Source of the DNA: Pirellulaceae bacterium
GTDB lineage: Bacteria; Planctomycetota; Planctomycetia; Pirellulales; Pirellulaceae
Assembly: GCA_028280445.1 (NCBI GenBank)
Contig: JANQLU010000075.1
Span: forward strand, 43,917-107,916
Reading direction: 5' to 3'
DNA: 64,000 nucleotides
The position numbers and the translations under genes are program-made. Shown here in pieces: positions 8,144 through 16,702 of the stretch. The notes beneath the pieces were generated by a model. It saw nothing but the letters and a program-made list of their open reading frames with translations. It did not search any database and was not told the origin of the DNA. Position 1 is the first letter of the stretch. Every line of letters starts with the position of its first letter.

Positions 8144-8565
8144 GTTGTGTCTGCTCCGAAATAACCTCATCGTTGATGGGCCATTCTTCCGTCTTCAATT
8201 AGATCGGCGAACGCCGACCTCGCTGACTTGGCAACGGGATCTGTCGAGGGTGCAGGCACGTGGAGCATTCATGTTTCTGATAGACTCCGTAGAGATGTTG
8301 GACGATTGAATTCTTGGAGTATCGATCTGAGATAACTCAATTGCTTTCGATCCAACTGAAAATTCTCTCGTCGAATCAGCAATACACCAGCTGTCTTGAG
8401 TGGACACGATCGGCGTGTTGCATTTGGGACAACAGTTCACTTCGTCTTTGACTCGCATCCGCCGCTCTACCGTTTACGGGTGGCTTTGCCATGGATGTGA
8501 GTTTGTCCTAATACGGCTCGGCTGTACGAGATGAATTTGTATCTGGGCGGCATCATAAAACACCG
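8144..8565. other. Intergenic, no supported gene
   Basis: A minus-strand frame at 8195-8458 starts with NCCPKCNTPIV, which looks like half a zinc ribbon, but the rest is unlike protein and no second Cys pair follows. I do not call it. Confidence 0.4.
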
Positions 8566-8604
8566 ATAAAAAAACGCCAGCCGGCTCACCCCAGCCAGCT
8601 GACG
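8566..8604 (-). terminator. Rho-independent terminator of the gene at 8636
   Basis: On the minus strand, CGTCAGCTGGCT and AGCCGGCTGGCG form a 12-base-pair stem (two G-T pairs) around a GGGGTG loop, followed immediately by seven T residues. It lies 32 bases after the stop codon of the gene at 8636-9004. Confidence 0.85.
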
Positions 8605-8635
8605 GATCTCAATTATTGTAGCTTTTTTGGGTTGG

Positions 8636-9004
8636 TCAGTTTCCTTGACCCGTGATCATTTGAAGATTCTGAGACATCATTTGAATATTGAAGGGCGGAG
8701 AGATTTTACAAATGACCCGCACATTGATCACTCGGTATCGGTCATCAAGTTGCAAAAATGTCTCGGCAAAACCGGCATCCATGAAAACAGTCATCAAATC
8801 ACTGACCGCTTCTGCGGCAACTGCATCTTCGTAGGTTGCAATCGTCATCCAAGAGCGCTCACCAGTTACAAGATCCAAAATCTCAACTTGAACGCGGTAG
8901 GTTTTTTTCAGCTGAAGCTCTTCCGCTTGGGCTGAGCTTGCATTGATCGAACTAGCGGCTGCAATCGCAATCGCAAACAAGCCAATCGTTTTCTTGATAT
9001 TCAT
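8636..9004 (-). CDS. Small secreted protein of unknown function
   Basis: A 122-residue protein starting at the ATG at 9004, which has a GAGG site 7 bases upstream. The longer ORF to 9064 would add an unlikely hydrophilic leader. The first 26 or so residues form a signal peptide (NIKKTIGLFAIAIAAASS, cleavage after SSAQA). The mature part (LKKTYRVQVEILDL, MTIATYEDAVAAEAVSDLMT) looks like a compact alpha/beta protein. No PEP-CTERM tail and no Cys pairs beyond a single Cys. A strong terminator follows, so it is a single-gene transcript. Confidence 0.7.
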   Translation of the reverse strand: MNIKKTIGLFAIAIAAASSINASSAQAEELQLKKTYRVQVEILDLVTGERSWMTIATYEDAVAAEAVSDLMTVFMDAGFAETFLQLDDRYRVINVRVICKISPPFNIQMMSQNLQMITGQGN

Positions 9005-9206
9005 TTTAATCCTCGTGGGTTTAGAAAAATTGACGGTTTGAAAAGTGTCAAAAAAGTTAAACATATCTAAACAAGCGCACAGGTAGGTGGAATGTTACAA
9101 CTGTTTTTTCTCATTACCGAGTCGATCTGTTGGTGCCGGGGAATAAAACCATCACCCTTGGGTTTAACGAGGCGCCCGCAAATTGGTGTGCCAACTTGAC
9201 CCTGTG
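9005..9206. other. Intergenic leader region
   Basis: Upstream region of the small secreted protein. No promoter box stands out. Merges into palindromic element B copy 2 on the right. Confidence 0.4.
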
Positions 9207-9322
9207 AGCGGCGAGGCGCCAAGTAGCATTGATTAAATCGGAAAGCTGTGAATTTGAGCTGAGCGGCAAGGCGCTAACCGCCGGTATTCGAGGGTCCACC
9301 GGCGGCTAGCCTTGCCGCTCAT
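9207..9322. repeat. Palindromic element family B, copy 2
   Basis: Holds GAGCGGCGAGGCGCC, AGCATTGATTAAATCGG and the AAAGCTGTGAATTTGA spacer, then GAGCGGCAAGGCGCTAACCG with its complement CGGCGGCTAGCCTTGCCGCT. Same parts as the complete copy at 47263-47387, in the other orientation and less regular. Confidence 0.8.
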
Positions 9323-9548
9323 GGGTGGTTTGAAGCTCAAGTTTTTTGGCTCCGGAACCTACAAGGGCCAATCGTCGACTGAAATTCTTTCAAACAAATC
9401 ACTCGCCTAATGTTTCACTGCAGCCAAAAAAATATGAGTCGCTTTATTGGGCCGCTCCTTGTTTACCTATATATGATTTTCGAGTGCTTTTTTTGTGCAT
9501 TCGATGTTCCACGTCGATTGCGCAACGAATTGCTATGCGCTTTGGTTT

Positions 9549-10343
9549 TCACTTTTCACGTCTAAATACATATAACTCCCAATCACTCCATCTGCTGCTG
9601 GGCAAGTCGTCCGCGTTGCAATCGCCTGGCGTCCCCACTGGCTTGCGAACATCCGCAATAAATTTGGGGTCGAGTACATTTGGGATTCCTTCTTCGAAAC
9701 GAAATTGAATGAAAAGGTAATCGTCCTTGATATTCATCCGAACATAACAATGACTCATATCGCCATAATCAAATCGATCTTCATGGTACAGTGCTCTGCC
9801 GCAAACCGTGTCGCCATGTCTATGCATTTGGAAAAAACGATATTCGGATTGTGGGGTCCCCAAGCCTATGGCGACATTCTGGTTTAAAACCAAATCTTCG
9901 TGCATTTGCCCGATCGCAGATTTGCCCGACCACATCTGCTTAAGTCTGTCAATCTCTGTTTTCGTTGCGCCCCTGGCTTCACGCAATTCAAGTGTTTTAT
10001 CAAAGTCAAATTGCCACTTACCTCCCAAATGATCCATTAGTAGTTTTTGCTGTGGACTCAGTGGCACAATTCTGCCCGGATCAGAGAACGCGATTACACC
10101 AACCAAAAGCAAGGCGTTGAATGTGCCAAAAGTCGTTGCAACGTATGACACTTTGAATTGAAGGAGTTGAGCACTGTTCAGTTTGTGTCGATTGGGCCAC
10201 ATCGAATAGAGTGTAGCCCCTCCAAAAAGTAATGCTACAAAAGTCACAGAGATGCCAACGTTGAGAAAAATTGCAGACTGAAATTCAATCGCAATCGCGA
10301 GCATCAATAGTAAGACTCCAGCAAGTGTAACTTGAAAGTTCAA
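9549..10343 (-). CDS. Membrane protein of unknown function (cassette-like)
   Basis: A 264-residue protein. The first 95 residues hold about three membrane helices (TLAGVLLLMLAIAIEF, VGISVTFVALLFGGATLYS, FGTFNALLLVGVIAFS). The rest is a soluble domain that begins LSPQQKLLMDHLGGKWQFDF and ends SRWSDWELYVFRREK. The pattern of W/F strands resembles a lipocalin-like or TIGR-type 'LLDHLGGKW' module, but I cannot name a family. The start is a TTG at 10343. It lies in a run of unrelated minus-strand orphan genes and is preceded by a good attC-like site (10394-10515), so it may be an integron cassette gene. Confidence 0.6.
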   Translation of the reverse strand: MNFQVTLAGVLLLMLAIAIEFQSAIFLNVGISVTFVALLFGGATLYSMWPNRHKLNSAQLLQFKVSYVATTFGTFNALLLVGVIAFSDPGRIVPLSPQQKLLMDHLGGKWQFDFDKTLELREARGATKTEIDRLKQMWSGKSAIGQMHEDLVLNQNVAIGLGTPQSEYRFFQMHRHGDTVCGRALYHEDRFDYGDMSHCYVRMNIKDDYLFIQFRFEEGIPNVLDPKFIADVRKPVGTPGDCNADDLPSSRWSDWELYVFRREK

Positions 10344-10393
10344 TTGGAGATTCCGACAAAATTATCGATGTTCAGTTTGCGGCATAACTTTGA

Positions 10394-10515
10394 GGATAAC
10401 CGAGCCGACCGAGTTGGCTCTAAGCAGGATTGTAGCGGATACAATTGGCGAAAGCCAATCCGCGAAAATCAGTATTTTAAAGCGTTAACGTCTTCGGTTC
10501 ATCCGTTTGTTATCC
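10394..10515 (-). repeat. attC-like recombination site
   Basis: Begins (minus strand) two bases after the stop codon of the gene at 10518 with GGATAAC and ends with its exact complement GTTATCC, 122 bases later. These fit the RYYYAAC and GTTRRRY-type ends of integron attC sites. Inside are AAACGGATGAACCGAAG on the first arm, ACTCGGTCGGCTCGG on the second and a central hairpin GGATTGGC / GCCAATCC. The first arm resembles that near 31250. Confidence 0.6.
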
Positions 10516-10517
10516 CG

Positions 10518-10907
10518 CTATTCGGGATTGAATGAAACTGAGCGTTTAGTGTTGGCAACTGTTTGACTCTGCCATCCATTGGTTTCATCGTAAACCAAGA
10601 GATAGTCGCGAACAACGTTTGTCAAGTTAGTGCGATGGTGAACGATTGCGTACGGATTGGAAGCAGATGATGGCAAGCGACAGAATCGAATGAATAGGTT
10701 TTCATCCGCGTAGATTTCAATCGTTCTTGCGGATTTGATTTCTGGCGAATTGCGGAATAGGTAGACAGTTAGTGATATATCTTTACCGTGTTCCATAGAG
10801 TTGAGGCCCGGATCCAAGAGCGATGATTCGATGTCATCGGTCATCTCGAGTGCGCTGTTTAGTTTAGTTGCAAGCTCAGAAAGCATTTCGCCAAACGCTT
10901 CTGACAA
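10518..10907 (-). CDS. Orphan protein, probably missing its N-terminus
   Basis: A 129-residue frame ending right at an attC-like site. The only start is a TTG at 10907, but the frame stays open and coding-like for about 70 more bases (LPPHEEKAFAQLAKSLL) with no ATG or GTG, then meets a stop near 10980. Either a rare start is used or the 5' end was lost in a recombination. The body has beta-strand-like segments (SLTVYLFRNS, ARTIEIYADENLFIRFC). No family recognised. Confidence 0.5.
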   Translation of the reverse strand: MSEAFGEMLSELATKLNSALEMTDDIESSLLDPGLNSMEHGKDISLTVYLFRNSPEIKSARTIEIYADENLFIRFCRLPSSASNPYAIVHHRTNLTNVVRDYLLVYDETNGWQSQTVANTKRSVSFNPE

Positions 10908-11021
10908 CAGGGATTTGGCAAGCTGGGCAAATGCTTTTTCTTCATGCGGAGGCAGGCGCCATGATCCACTCTATCACTCAATTGAGAAACTCCAATTCGA
11001 ATAGTCGGACCGTCATTGAAG

Positions 11022-11690
11022 CTATTCAAGATGTCGGGACACTATTGGAACACCTGCGTCAAGCATCTTTTCAATGACTGGGCGGCGGTACTTTGGGAAG
11101 CAACTCCAACTGTAGTGACTTCCATCCGGGGTCAAAACAAGATAATCGTCAGGAGTTATGGTAATCACGTTGATGTCCAAATCGTGCTCATGTTCATGTT
11201 GTCGAAGACATTCCATTCGTGTCTCACTAAACGGGGCACTGATTCCGATTCCAGCGCAATCACGCAGCCGTTCCCAAAGTTGACGCTTTGTTTCGTTTTT
11301 CTGGATACCAACGAACTCAACGACACTTGGTATCTCATCCCAAGTTGGCCCACTTTCGGCGAAATTGAACTCCACAAGAAACACCCGTTCGCTGTATTGA
11401 ACCAATTGCCAGCCTTCCTCCGACCCGTCCCACATGTTTTTAAAACTGTCAACTGGGTCTGCATTCTCGGCTGCGAGAGACCTGTCCGTGTCTTTTTGAA
11501 ACATCAACTTCATCTTGTAGCTTGAGAAGTTCGGTTCTGGGTGGATGCTGATGTAAACAACTTCGACCTCATTTCCAACCTGTCTAAAGAGACAATGAGT
11601 GATGCCCTCATCGTCTTCCCACTCCCAAGAGGCAAATGCTACGACGCCAGTCGAATCCTCAATCCGTTGTTCGAGGATGTGCAACTGCAC
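11022..11690 (-). CDS. Orphan protein of unknown function
   Basis: A 222-residue acidic, soluble protein with a GTG start at 11690. It has no signal peptide or membrane helix. Visible patterns are VVAFASWEWEDDEGITHCLF at the N-terminus and a His/Asp-rich stretch (QHEHEHDLDINVITITPDDY) towards the C-terminus. It could be a regulatory or immunity-like protein, given its company of orphan genes, but no motif supports a function. Unlike its neighbour it is not followed by a clear attC site. Confidence 0.55.
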   Translation of the reverse strand: MQLHILEQRIEDSTGVVAFASWEWEDDEGITHCLFRQVGNEVEVVYISIHPEPNFSSYKMKLMFQKDTDRSLAAENADPVDSFKNMWDGSEEGWQLVQYSERVFLVEFNFAESGPTWDEIPSVVEFVGIQKNETKRQLWERLRDCAGIGISAPFSETRMECLRQHEHEHDLDINVITITPDDYLVLTPDGSHYSWSCFPKYRRPVIEKMLDAGVPIVSRHLE

Positions 11691-12229
11691 TTCCCCCCAC
11701 TCGCATTCAGCAGGAAATCACGAACCCCATGCAGCTACATAGAACTGATTTCCACGTTTCGAAAACCGAAAACGAGTAATCGTTTTGGTGGCGACATCTA
11801 AATTCCAATACTCCCCTTCAAGTTGATGGTCGGTCACACTTCTCTCCAACAAGTTTCATTATTTGAACAACAAATGGATGGCTGGATTGTAGCCGCTCAA
11901 AGGCGAAAACAGTTTACATTGTAATAACGTACCTGTTCACAATGAAAAACCCATGCATTTCCGCCCCTTTTGACCCAGAGGACATGTGCAGATCTGCAGC
12001 TTCCGCTCGTGAAAAGGAAATCCAATTTTCACTTCAGTACATAGTTCCCGAAGAATCGACACAGAATCGCAGGGATGGCGTGTTTTTCGCAACTTCATCG
12101 GCTTCGTTGAACGATGCAGTTTTGCGACCGAGTCCCCTCTTAGATTTCGTTCAGCCCGCATAGCCGCGAACGCCGAGATGAGCAATTAGTGGTGGATTCG
12201 GCACTGGCGATACTCAAACGGACTGGAGA
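11691..12229. other. Intergenic, no supported gene
   Basis: Short frames on both strands (for example 11937-12185) show no coding pattern. Near 12095-12120 there is a CTTCATCGGCTTCG motif related to the start of repeat family C. Confidence 0.4.
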
Positions 12230-12261
12230 TCAGTCCTTCCGCAAGCGGCGAAAGGACTGAC
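12230..12261 (-). terminator. Hairpin downstream of the PfpI-like gene
   Basis: TCAGTCCTTCCGC and GCGGCGAAAGGACTGA form a stem of about 12 base pairs around a tiny loop, 57 bases beyond the stop codon of the gene at 12319. There is no T run, so it may be a weak terminator or an RNA-stabilising hairpin. Confidence 0.4.
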
Positions 12262-12318
12262 GTTACTTTCCTATTGAAGTCAATGGATTATCCACTCGCT
12301 TCATTGGATTATGGCCAA

Positions 12319-13203
12319 CTATTTTTTGGATGGCGTGTAGTTGTTCATTTTCTTTCCTGCCGCGACGCACATCGGACCCAATGTATTCCCAGCTCCCCCA
12401 AACCATGCCTGAAACTTTTTCATTACCTTGGGTCCAGCCTTTTTTGGCGTGCCCGCATCAAAAGGTGGAGCCGGATCGTACTCTAGTGCCAATTGCGTCA
12501 TTTTCGCGACATCTTCGCCGAGCAGTTTCGCCAGCAGTACCAACCCGAAGTCAATTCCAGCAGTCACACCACCGCCGGACACTCGGTTTCGATCAATCAC
12601 AACCCTCTCTGCTACAGGCGTTGCGCCGAAATTTGTCAGAAGTTCTCGGGCGGCCCAATGGGAGGTAGCTTTGTATCCCTGCATGAGACCCGCAGCACCC
12701 AAAACAATTGAGCCACCGCAGACACTCGTGACCCATTTTGCCCGCGAGCCGCGATCCGCGAGGAATCGTAACACATCTTCGTCCTCCATGACTTCGAACG
12801 AACCTCCAGGAACAAACAAAACGTCTAGGTCTTTAGGGCATTTCTTGAACGTACATGATGCCTTCATAACGATGCCACTGTCCGTTTCAAGCAAGTCTGT
12901 GTTCTTCCAAGCTAGGTGTACGTCGCAAGATGGCGCCAGTACAGTCTGTGGACCAAGCAAGTCAAGCAGCGTCACACCAGGGTGAACTAACATGCCAACT
13001 ACGGGCTTTCGTTTTGAGTGGGGGCATGGCATTTGCTGCTTGCCCTTCTGAACCTCTTGGTTGTTTGTCGATGCGGCACTTGCCGTCCCTGCCGTCACGC
13101 TCGTCACGCCGATGGCAGTTGCCATGGCAGCAGCGGAGCCAACAAATTGCCTTCTACTTTGCGAACCCGCATTTGTCTTCTTTTCATCCACTTTTTCGCT
13201 CAT
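12319..13203 (-). CDS. Exported DJ-1/PfpI protein, isonitrile hydratase-like
   Basis: DJ-1/PfpI-superfamily enzyme with a twin-arginine leader: SRRQFVGSAAAMATA near residues 16-30, then ASA. The catalytic nucleophile elbow is WVTSVCGGSIVLGAAGLM, and the family-specific blocks KATSHWAARELL, GGGVTAGIDFGL and QLALEYDPAPPF match isonitrile hydratase, which hydrates R-NC to the N-substituted formamide. Isonitrile hydratases are usually cytoplasmic, so Tat export is unusual. The start is the ATG at 13203, 6 bases after GGAG. The GlxA-type regulator of the same superfamily lies 337 bases upstream on the same strand, which suggests linked regulation. Confidence 0.82.
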   Translation of the reverse strand: MSEKVDEKKTNAGSQSRRQFVGSAAAMATAIGVTSVTAGTASAASTNNQEVQKGKQQMPCPHSKRKPVVGMLVHPGVTLLDLLGPQTVLAPSCDVHLAWKNTDLLETDSGIVMKASCTFKKCPKDLDVLFVPGGSFEVMEDEDVLRFLADRGSRAKWVTSVCGGSIVLGAAGLMQGYKATSHWAARELLTNFGATPVAERVVIDRNRVSGGGVTAGIDFGLVLLAKLLGEDVAKMTQLALEYDPAPPFDAGTPKKAGPKVMKKFQAWFGGAGNTLGPMCVAAGKKMNNYTPSKK

Positions 13204-13539
13204 CATATTCTCCAATTCGTTTCACGATTTTTTGGCGTTAGCAAAACAACGCAATCACATGCGAAAATTATTGCCGAACTTGCGACTGGCTAAAATGACA
13301 AGTATCCGACGAATAGTGCCAAATTGAAAAACGGGAGCGTCGCTATTCGTTTCAACTTTCCAATGAGCGAAGTGCGATTTCTGCGGTCAAACAACTTGAC
13401 CGCAACCAAGGGGTAATGATCATTTCAATCCAACTCAGCGGAAGTGTTACTAACAGCATTCGCACTGGGGCAAAGCCCATTTGGGCCGTTCCTATCCAAA
13501 ACAGTAGCAAAGAGTTTGAACGACAACTCACCGACTAAT
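13204..13539. other. Intergenic between regulator and PfpI-like gene
   Basis: No ORF of quality. Holds the promoter region of the PfpI-like gene. No clear operator repeat was found. Confidence 0.4.
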
Positions 13540-14556
13540 TCAGCCATCACCAGCCGGCATTCCGAACGTGCTTGCGTAGTGCGAAGGGTTTACGCCAGTG
13601 ATTCGAAGAAAACTTCTCCGCATAGCGTCAGCGCTACCAAATCCGGTTAGTTTTGCGATCTCTTCAAGACTCTCATTCGATTGTTCTAGATGCCGCTTTA
13701 CCGCCTCAACACGCAATGTCTCGACATATTTTGCAGGCGTCTTTCCAGTTATTTTGGGAAACTGACGGATGAAATTGCGCAAGCTCATATTGCAACGATC
13801 TGCGAGAACTTCGACCCGCAAATCGTCTGCCAAGTTGTTCGCGATCCACGGCAGAAGATCGGCCATTGAACCTGTCGCCGTGCACTGATTACGCAGTGTC
13901 TCGCTGAATTGAGATTGACCTCCGGGGCGATGCAGAAACACGACAAGATCTCGAGCGACACGCATCGCAAGTTCCCGCCCGTAATCTTGTTGCACTAGGT
14001 GAAGCATCAAGTCGATCCCAGCCGTGCTGCCTGCTGAAGTAAAAAGCTTGCCTTGCTGTACAAACAAGGCGTCTTCTTGTACGTCGATGTCAGGGAATCG
14101 TTTCTGCAAAATGTTGCAGGCACGCCAATGTGTTGTCGCGGCTTTACCGTTTAGTATGCCTATATCCGCCAGCAAGAACGCTCCCGTACAGACTGACGCG
14201 ACTCGACCGGCTCGCTCCACCAGTCTTGAACACCGCTTCATTAGCAATTCGTCGTCTTTGAGTCTCCAAGCTTCCCCGCCAGGTACAATCAAGGTGTCGA
14301 TTCTTCCCCGAAAATCCTGAATGTTCTGAGAAACGGCAACAGGTACACCGCAACCAGTCTGAATTAACTCGGATGAACCAACTCCGATCAGCGTTACATC
14401 ATAGGCAATTCCACGTTTTCGATCGGCAGCAGCGAGATTGAGGTTCGCAAGGTGAAAAACCTCCAAGGGCGCCGCTAAATCAAGCATGTCGATCTGCGGA
14501 TACACGAGCACCGCGACTTTGTGACGCAGACGATTTTGTCGAGTTGGCTTTTTCAA
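13540..14556 (-). CDS. GlxA-type transcriptional regulator (DJ-1/PfpI plus AraC HTH)
   Basis: A 338-residue regulator. Residues 12-200 or so form a DJ-1/PfpI domain (KVAVLVYPQIDMLDLAAPLE, the elbow VASVCTGAFLLADIG, TTHWRACNILQKRFP, STAGIDLMLHLVQQDYG). Residues 230-330 or so form the AraC/XylS double helix-turn-helix, with LADRCNMSLRNFIRQFPKIT, then KTPAKYVETLRVEAVKRHLE and the family signature LEEIAKLTGFGSADAMRRSF. Such proteins usually activate neighbouring catabolic genes in response to a small molecule. The target here may be the isonitrile-hydratase-like gene downstream. The start is a TTG at 14556, upstream of which lies GAGATTAAG. Confidence 0.88.
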   Translation of the reverse strand: MKKPTRQNRLRHKVAVLVYPQIDMLDLAAPLEVFHLANLNLAAADRKRGIAYDVTLIGVGSSELIQTGCGVPVAVSQNIQDFRGRIDTLIVPGGEAWRLKDDELLMKRCSRLVERAGRVASVCTGAFLLADIGILNGKAATTHWRACNILQKRFPDIDVQEDALFVQQGKLFTSAGSTAGIDLMLHLVQQDYGRELAMRVARDLVVFLHRPGGQSQFSETLRNQCTATGSMADLLPWIANNLADDLRVEVLADRCNMSLRNFIRQFPKITGKTPAKYVETLRVEAVKRHLEQSNESLEEIAKLTGFGSADAMRRSFLRITGVNPSHYASTFGMPAGDG

Positions 14557-15020
14557 TTTATCTTAATCTCAAGGGCATCTGGTATTGGCTGAATGTGTCG
14601 CTTGTGTGACTAATGTGCCAAGCGACAATTTAAACAATTTATTGGGTTTGGCAAAACGCCCTAGATTTTGTGGTCGTGTAGAACAACTAACGTCTCGGTC
14701 GCGTTGATACATTCGTTCGCTCAAACATCGAAGATTTGATAAAACATGGTAATCGCGAAATTTGGCTTCGGCAGAATAAACACTTCGAAAGACTACGAAA
14801 GAAGTCGGAAACACACACGTCCATTCAATGCTTCAACTTTTCGACAAGTACAAGTCCTGCCTGGAACAAGAAGTGCTTCTTGTAACTAACTTGCCCATGT
14901 CAAACTACAACATTCATCTGCTCATTGCAGTTAAGTTCTCTTGCACGCATGTCAACTGCGGTCCGTAAGCCAATTTAACAGCACACAATGAATGATGGAC
15001 ATCTTAAGTTGCCTCAGCTT
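14557..15020. other. Intergenic, no supported gene
   Basis: Upstream region of the GlxA-type regulator. ORFs here are frame noise. Confidence 0.4.
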
Positions 15021-15231
15021 CATCGGCCGATGTTGTTTCTGTCCCCATTTTTCCCAATTCGATGTTTCACGCCGATAGCACGAAGCAATACGCCGCGTTT
15101 GCTTCAGAATATTGATCGATGCAGTTTTTAATATTTAGGAGTAAGCTGTCGATGCTATGTGAGGGAATTGCAGGATTGACCGAGTCGCAACGATAAACGC
15201 TGTTGAATTTGCCAGTCCTTTTCGATAATGT
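15021..15231 (-). repeat. Dispersed repeat family C, copy 1
   Basis: About 210 bases, over 90 percent alike by eye to 19099-19311. It starts near TTCATCGGCCGATGTTGTTT and ends at TTTTCGATAATGTCC in both places. The right end falls inside the broken secreted-protein gene at 15155-15382. Confidence 0.85.
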
Positions 15232-15382
15232 CCCAATCTTGGGACCATCCGACACCGCCACCAAGCGTTTTGATTTCAATTCCTGATGAATAATCAAACG
15301 ATTCACTCGAAATCAAATCAGCAGATGTGTTTGACGTAAGCGCAAATACAAAAATGAATGAAAGGAAGAAGAAACGCTTCAT
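15155..15382 (-). pseudogene. Truncated secreted-protein gene interrupted by repeat C
   Basis: From the ATG at 15382 the translation gives a clean signal peptide (KRFFFLSFIFVFALTSNTSA) and the typical N-terminus of a planctomycete surface protein (ISSESFDYSSGIEIKTLGG, then GGVGWSQDWDI). After DWDIIEKDW the frame enters repeat family C and soon stops. The missing part and any PEP-CTERM tail are gone. The element seems to have inserted in, or recombined with, this gene. Confidence 0.75.
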
Positions 15383-15557
15383 GGAATTACTCGATGTGTG
15401 AAATTCAAAAGTGTCGATCACAGGCGTACCAGTGATTTTGAGACCTCCCAGGTTGGTTGGGGTCGAGAGGCTGTTGATAGTTCGACATCACTTCATGGCC
15501 TAGGATCTGTAGAATGCGTTCTCGGAATACGACGGGCCAGCGGCGTTGCCAGATGTT

Positions 15558-16289
15558 TCACAGCAAATGCCGGCGCCGATATCCCAACCCAACCAAACCA
15601 GCCACCGCCAGGAAACCGAATGCGCCTGGTTCTGGAACTGCGGTAATTGTGAACCGTACTTGCCAACCTGAAAGTTCTTCACCACTGAACGTGACTGACG
15701 AGATGTCACCACCAAAATTGACAGCACCGGCACCGCCAATCGAGCTTGGGTCACTGGTTTCCAATGCGAAATCAAATGGATTCCCTCCGGGGCCGAAAAG
15801 GCCACCACCCGTGCCGCGGAAAAAATACCCGGCCGAGTCGATGACAAAGTCACCCGAAAATGGCGGTGTTGGGATAAACTCGGGATCTAAACGATCCGTA
15901 CCGCCATTGAATGCGCCAATGTCGACAGTCGCAATTTGAAATGGCAAGCCAGATCCAGATACTGAACCGTCAGCGACCAAACTGGTACGATCTCCATTGG
16001 AATCAAACGCTGCAAAATCGATGATATACAGGTTCGTGTCCAAGTCGATCATGTTGATTGTTTCGGTAACAGTCATTGTGTCTCCTGGATTTCCAAACGC
16101 ACTGGGGCCAACCGTATGAGGACCTGACCCAAAAGTGAGTACGGTGGGAGCTACCAGGAATGAACCGCCACCACCGTTCACATCAAATGCAGTCAAAGCA
16201 AATGAGTAGGTGTCACCGGTCGGATCCGCCATCGCGGAAGTGCTCGTGAACAAAGTGAATATCAAAGCTAGCGCTGTCGCACGATTCAT
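15558..16289 (-). CDS. PEP-CTERM sorted secreted protein
   Basis: A 243-residue protein with a signal peptide (NRATALALIFTLFTSTSAMA) and a PEP-CTERM tail (AVPEPGAFGFL, hydrophobic helix, YRRRHLL). The mature domain is Gly/Asp-rich and strand-rich (TYSFALTAFDVNGGGGSFL, ISSVTFSGEELSGWQVRFTI), with no catalytic motif seen. The start is the second of two adjacent ATGs, 6 bases after GGAG. Flanked by a broken secreted-protein gene and dispersed repeats, in a stretch where surface genes appear to be reshuffled. Confidence 0.87.
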   Translation of the reverse strand: MNRATALALIFTLFTSTSAMADPTGDTYSFALTAFDVNGGGGSFLVAPTVLTFGSGPHTVGPSAFGNPGDTMTVTETINMIDLDTNLYIIDFAAFDSNGDRTSLVADGSVSGSGLPFQIATVDIGAFNGGTDRLDPEFIPTPPFSGDFVIDSAGYFFRGTGGGLFGPGGNPFDFALETSDPSSIGGAGAVNFGGDISSVTFSGEELSGWQVRFTITAVPEPGAFGFLAVAGLVGLGYRRRHLL

Positions 16290-16431
16290 CATTATCTCCG
16301 AGTTTCCAGTTGTTAGTCAAATTGTCATTCAGTGATCGTATTCGGTCTTGTCGGCCTCAAGGTAATGAAACGCATTTCAATTTTCCAACCGAAAATTAGC
16401 TGAACGAACTGCACGAGATTGCAATTATTGT

Positions 16432-16533
16432 GCATTTGCACTACAAATGCAATTGGTTGTCGTCTCTTTTTGTGACTCGATGGCAATTACCTTTTCCACC
16501 AACGCATAAGACCGGGTGGCCGATGCAGAATTG
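16432..16533. repeat. Dispersed repeat family D, copy 1
   Basis: Starts GCATTTGCACTACAAATGCA, which contains the inverted repeat GCATTTG / CAAATGC, and ends AAGACCGGGTGGCCGATG. A near-identical copy is at 18966-19064. Confidence 0.85.
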
Positions 16534-16552
16534 GCAAATCGATTCGATGCCT

Positions 16553-16702
16553 CGGATTCATGTCGTTACTCACCTTTTCCAAAATATGTTACCAGCTCGT
16601 GTTTATCAAATTGAACTTGAGCTTATTTGCGTCGTCGACGGACAAAACTGGCAACAGCGCCCAGACCGACCAACACTATCATGCTGCTTGGTTCTGGAAT
16701 GG
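16553..16702 (-). repeat. PEP-CTERM tail repeat, copy 2
   Basis: Matches 935-1085 and covers the 3' flank, the stop codon and the last 27 or so codons of the gene at 16623. Confidence 0.8.

Noticed and set aside
8195..8458. Zinc-ribbon protein on the minus strand
   Set aside because: One CxxC-like start only; the rest is not protein-like and no ribosome-binding site is seen.
9114..9299. 61-codon minus-strand ORF
   Set aside because: Falls within palindromic element B; no coding signal.
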